The position numbers and the translations under genes are program-made. From Pseudoalteromonas sp. OOF1S-7 (GTDB lineage: Bacteria; Pseudomonadota; Gammaproteobacteria; Enterobacterales; Alteromonadaceae): a DNA stretch of 64,000 nucleotides. Below the pieces are notes generated by a model. The model ran no database searches. It was not told the DNA's origin and saw nothing but the letters and a program-made list of their open reading frames with translations. This document shows, piece after piece, positions 63,774 through 64,000 of this stretch; position 1 is the stretch's first letter, and every line of letters begins with the position of its first letter. The stretch covers positions 1-64,000 of the forward strand of contig NZ_JAKRFZ010000007.1 of the NCBI RefSeq assembly GCF_022347765.1, given 5' to 3'.

Positions 63774-64000
63774 AACTATAAAACCACAAATAAAAACCGT
63801 ACATAATGATCCCCCAGAACACCATTTTACGTATTTTCAAACATCTTGGGCATGGCTTAAGCTTTTTCATAATGCCTTAATTTTTGGGTACAAACTTCAA
63901 CATTTAATGCACCTGTTTACTCACTTTTCGGTTAACGCACAAATATACAGGACGTTCGACGATTTGCTCTATTTGGAATTTTTGTACACTAAAGCCCCGC
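63774..64000. other. Right-edge intergenic region with possible rightward promoter
   Basis: No gene is visible. TACACT at 63985-63990, preceded by a weak -35 (TTTGCT, 63963-63968, 16-bp spacer) and followed by GC-rich AAAGCCCCGC, may be a promoter for a rightward gene beyond the window. Confidence 0.3.

Overview
The window is chromosomal DNA from a gammaproteobacterium of the Alteromonadales, most probably Pseudoalteromonas. This rests on the order of core genes (ftsY/rsmD, rpsU-yqeY-dnaG-rpoD, prmA-dusB-fis, purH..purD, queA-tgt-yajC-secD-secF), on long-form PstC/PstA permeases, on family members typical of marine gammaproteobacteria (DUF2797, a YggN-like protein, Pit with a PhoU-like partner) and on many c-di-GMP proteins. 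The assignment is an inference from gene content; no 16S or tRNA gene is present. I found no insertion sequence, prophage, CRISPR array or tRNA.

Layout. 1-6.1 kb: 5' end of ftsY (leftward, with a striking 39-bp tandem repeat), rsmD, then the macromolecular-synthesis cluster rpsU-yqeY-dnaG-rpoD. 6.2-13.6 kb: prmA, dusB-fis, purH, a lipoprotein methyltransferase, purD and a DUF2797 protein. 13.6-28.7 kb: mixed accessory genes, mostly leftward, including two GGDEF/EAL proteins, an HDAC-like deacetylase, a serine hydrolase, a GGCT-like protein, a LysE exporter, RsuA and a chemoreceptor. Here a 40-residue peptide gene with a double-glycine-type leader is coupled to a membrane protein gene (24455-25194). 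28.7-34.3 kb: secF, secD, yajC, tgt and queA. 34.5-38.4 kb: a two-REC GGDEF/EAL regulator, a small membrane protein and oxyR. 38.5-50.9 kb: a phosphate block with pit plus its PhoU-like partner, phoU, pstB, pstA, pstC, a GcvR-like ACT protein, ppk1 and ppx. 51-64 kb: an EAL-HDOD protein, a periplasmic binding protein, rlmJ, a rightward run (coiled-coil protein, zapA, degenerate metallo-beta-lactamase fold, mltD, SlyD-like FKBP, SDR, lactonase-like hydrolase), then leftward genes of weakly known function.

The phosphate genes form one functional block. PstCAB and Pit import phosphate, PhoU couples transport to signalling, Ppk1 makes polyphosphate and Ppx degrades it. Pho-box-like direct repeats lie exactly 10 bp upstream of -10 hexamers in front of both pstC and ppk1. 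pstS and phoBR are not in the window. Four proteins with GGDEF and/or EAL domains carry different sensory modules (CBS, PAS, REC, HDOD).

The best candidate for something undescribed is the peptide/membrane-protein pair at 24455-25194. It is preceded by a long two-part inverted repeat placed just upstream of a -10 hexamer with a poor -35.
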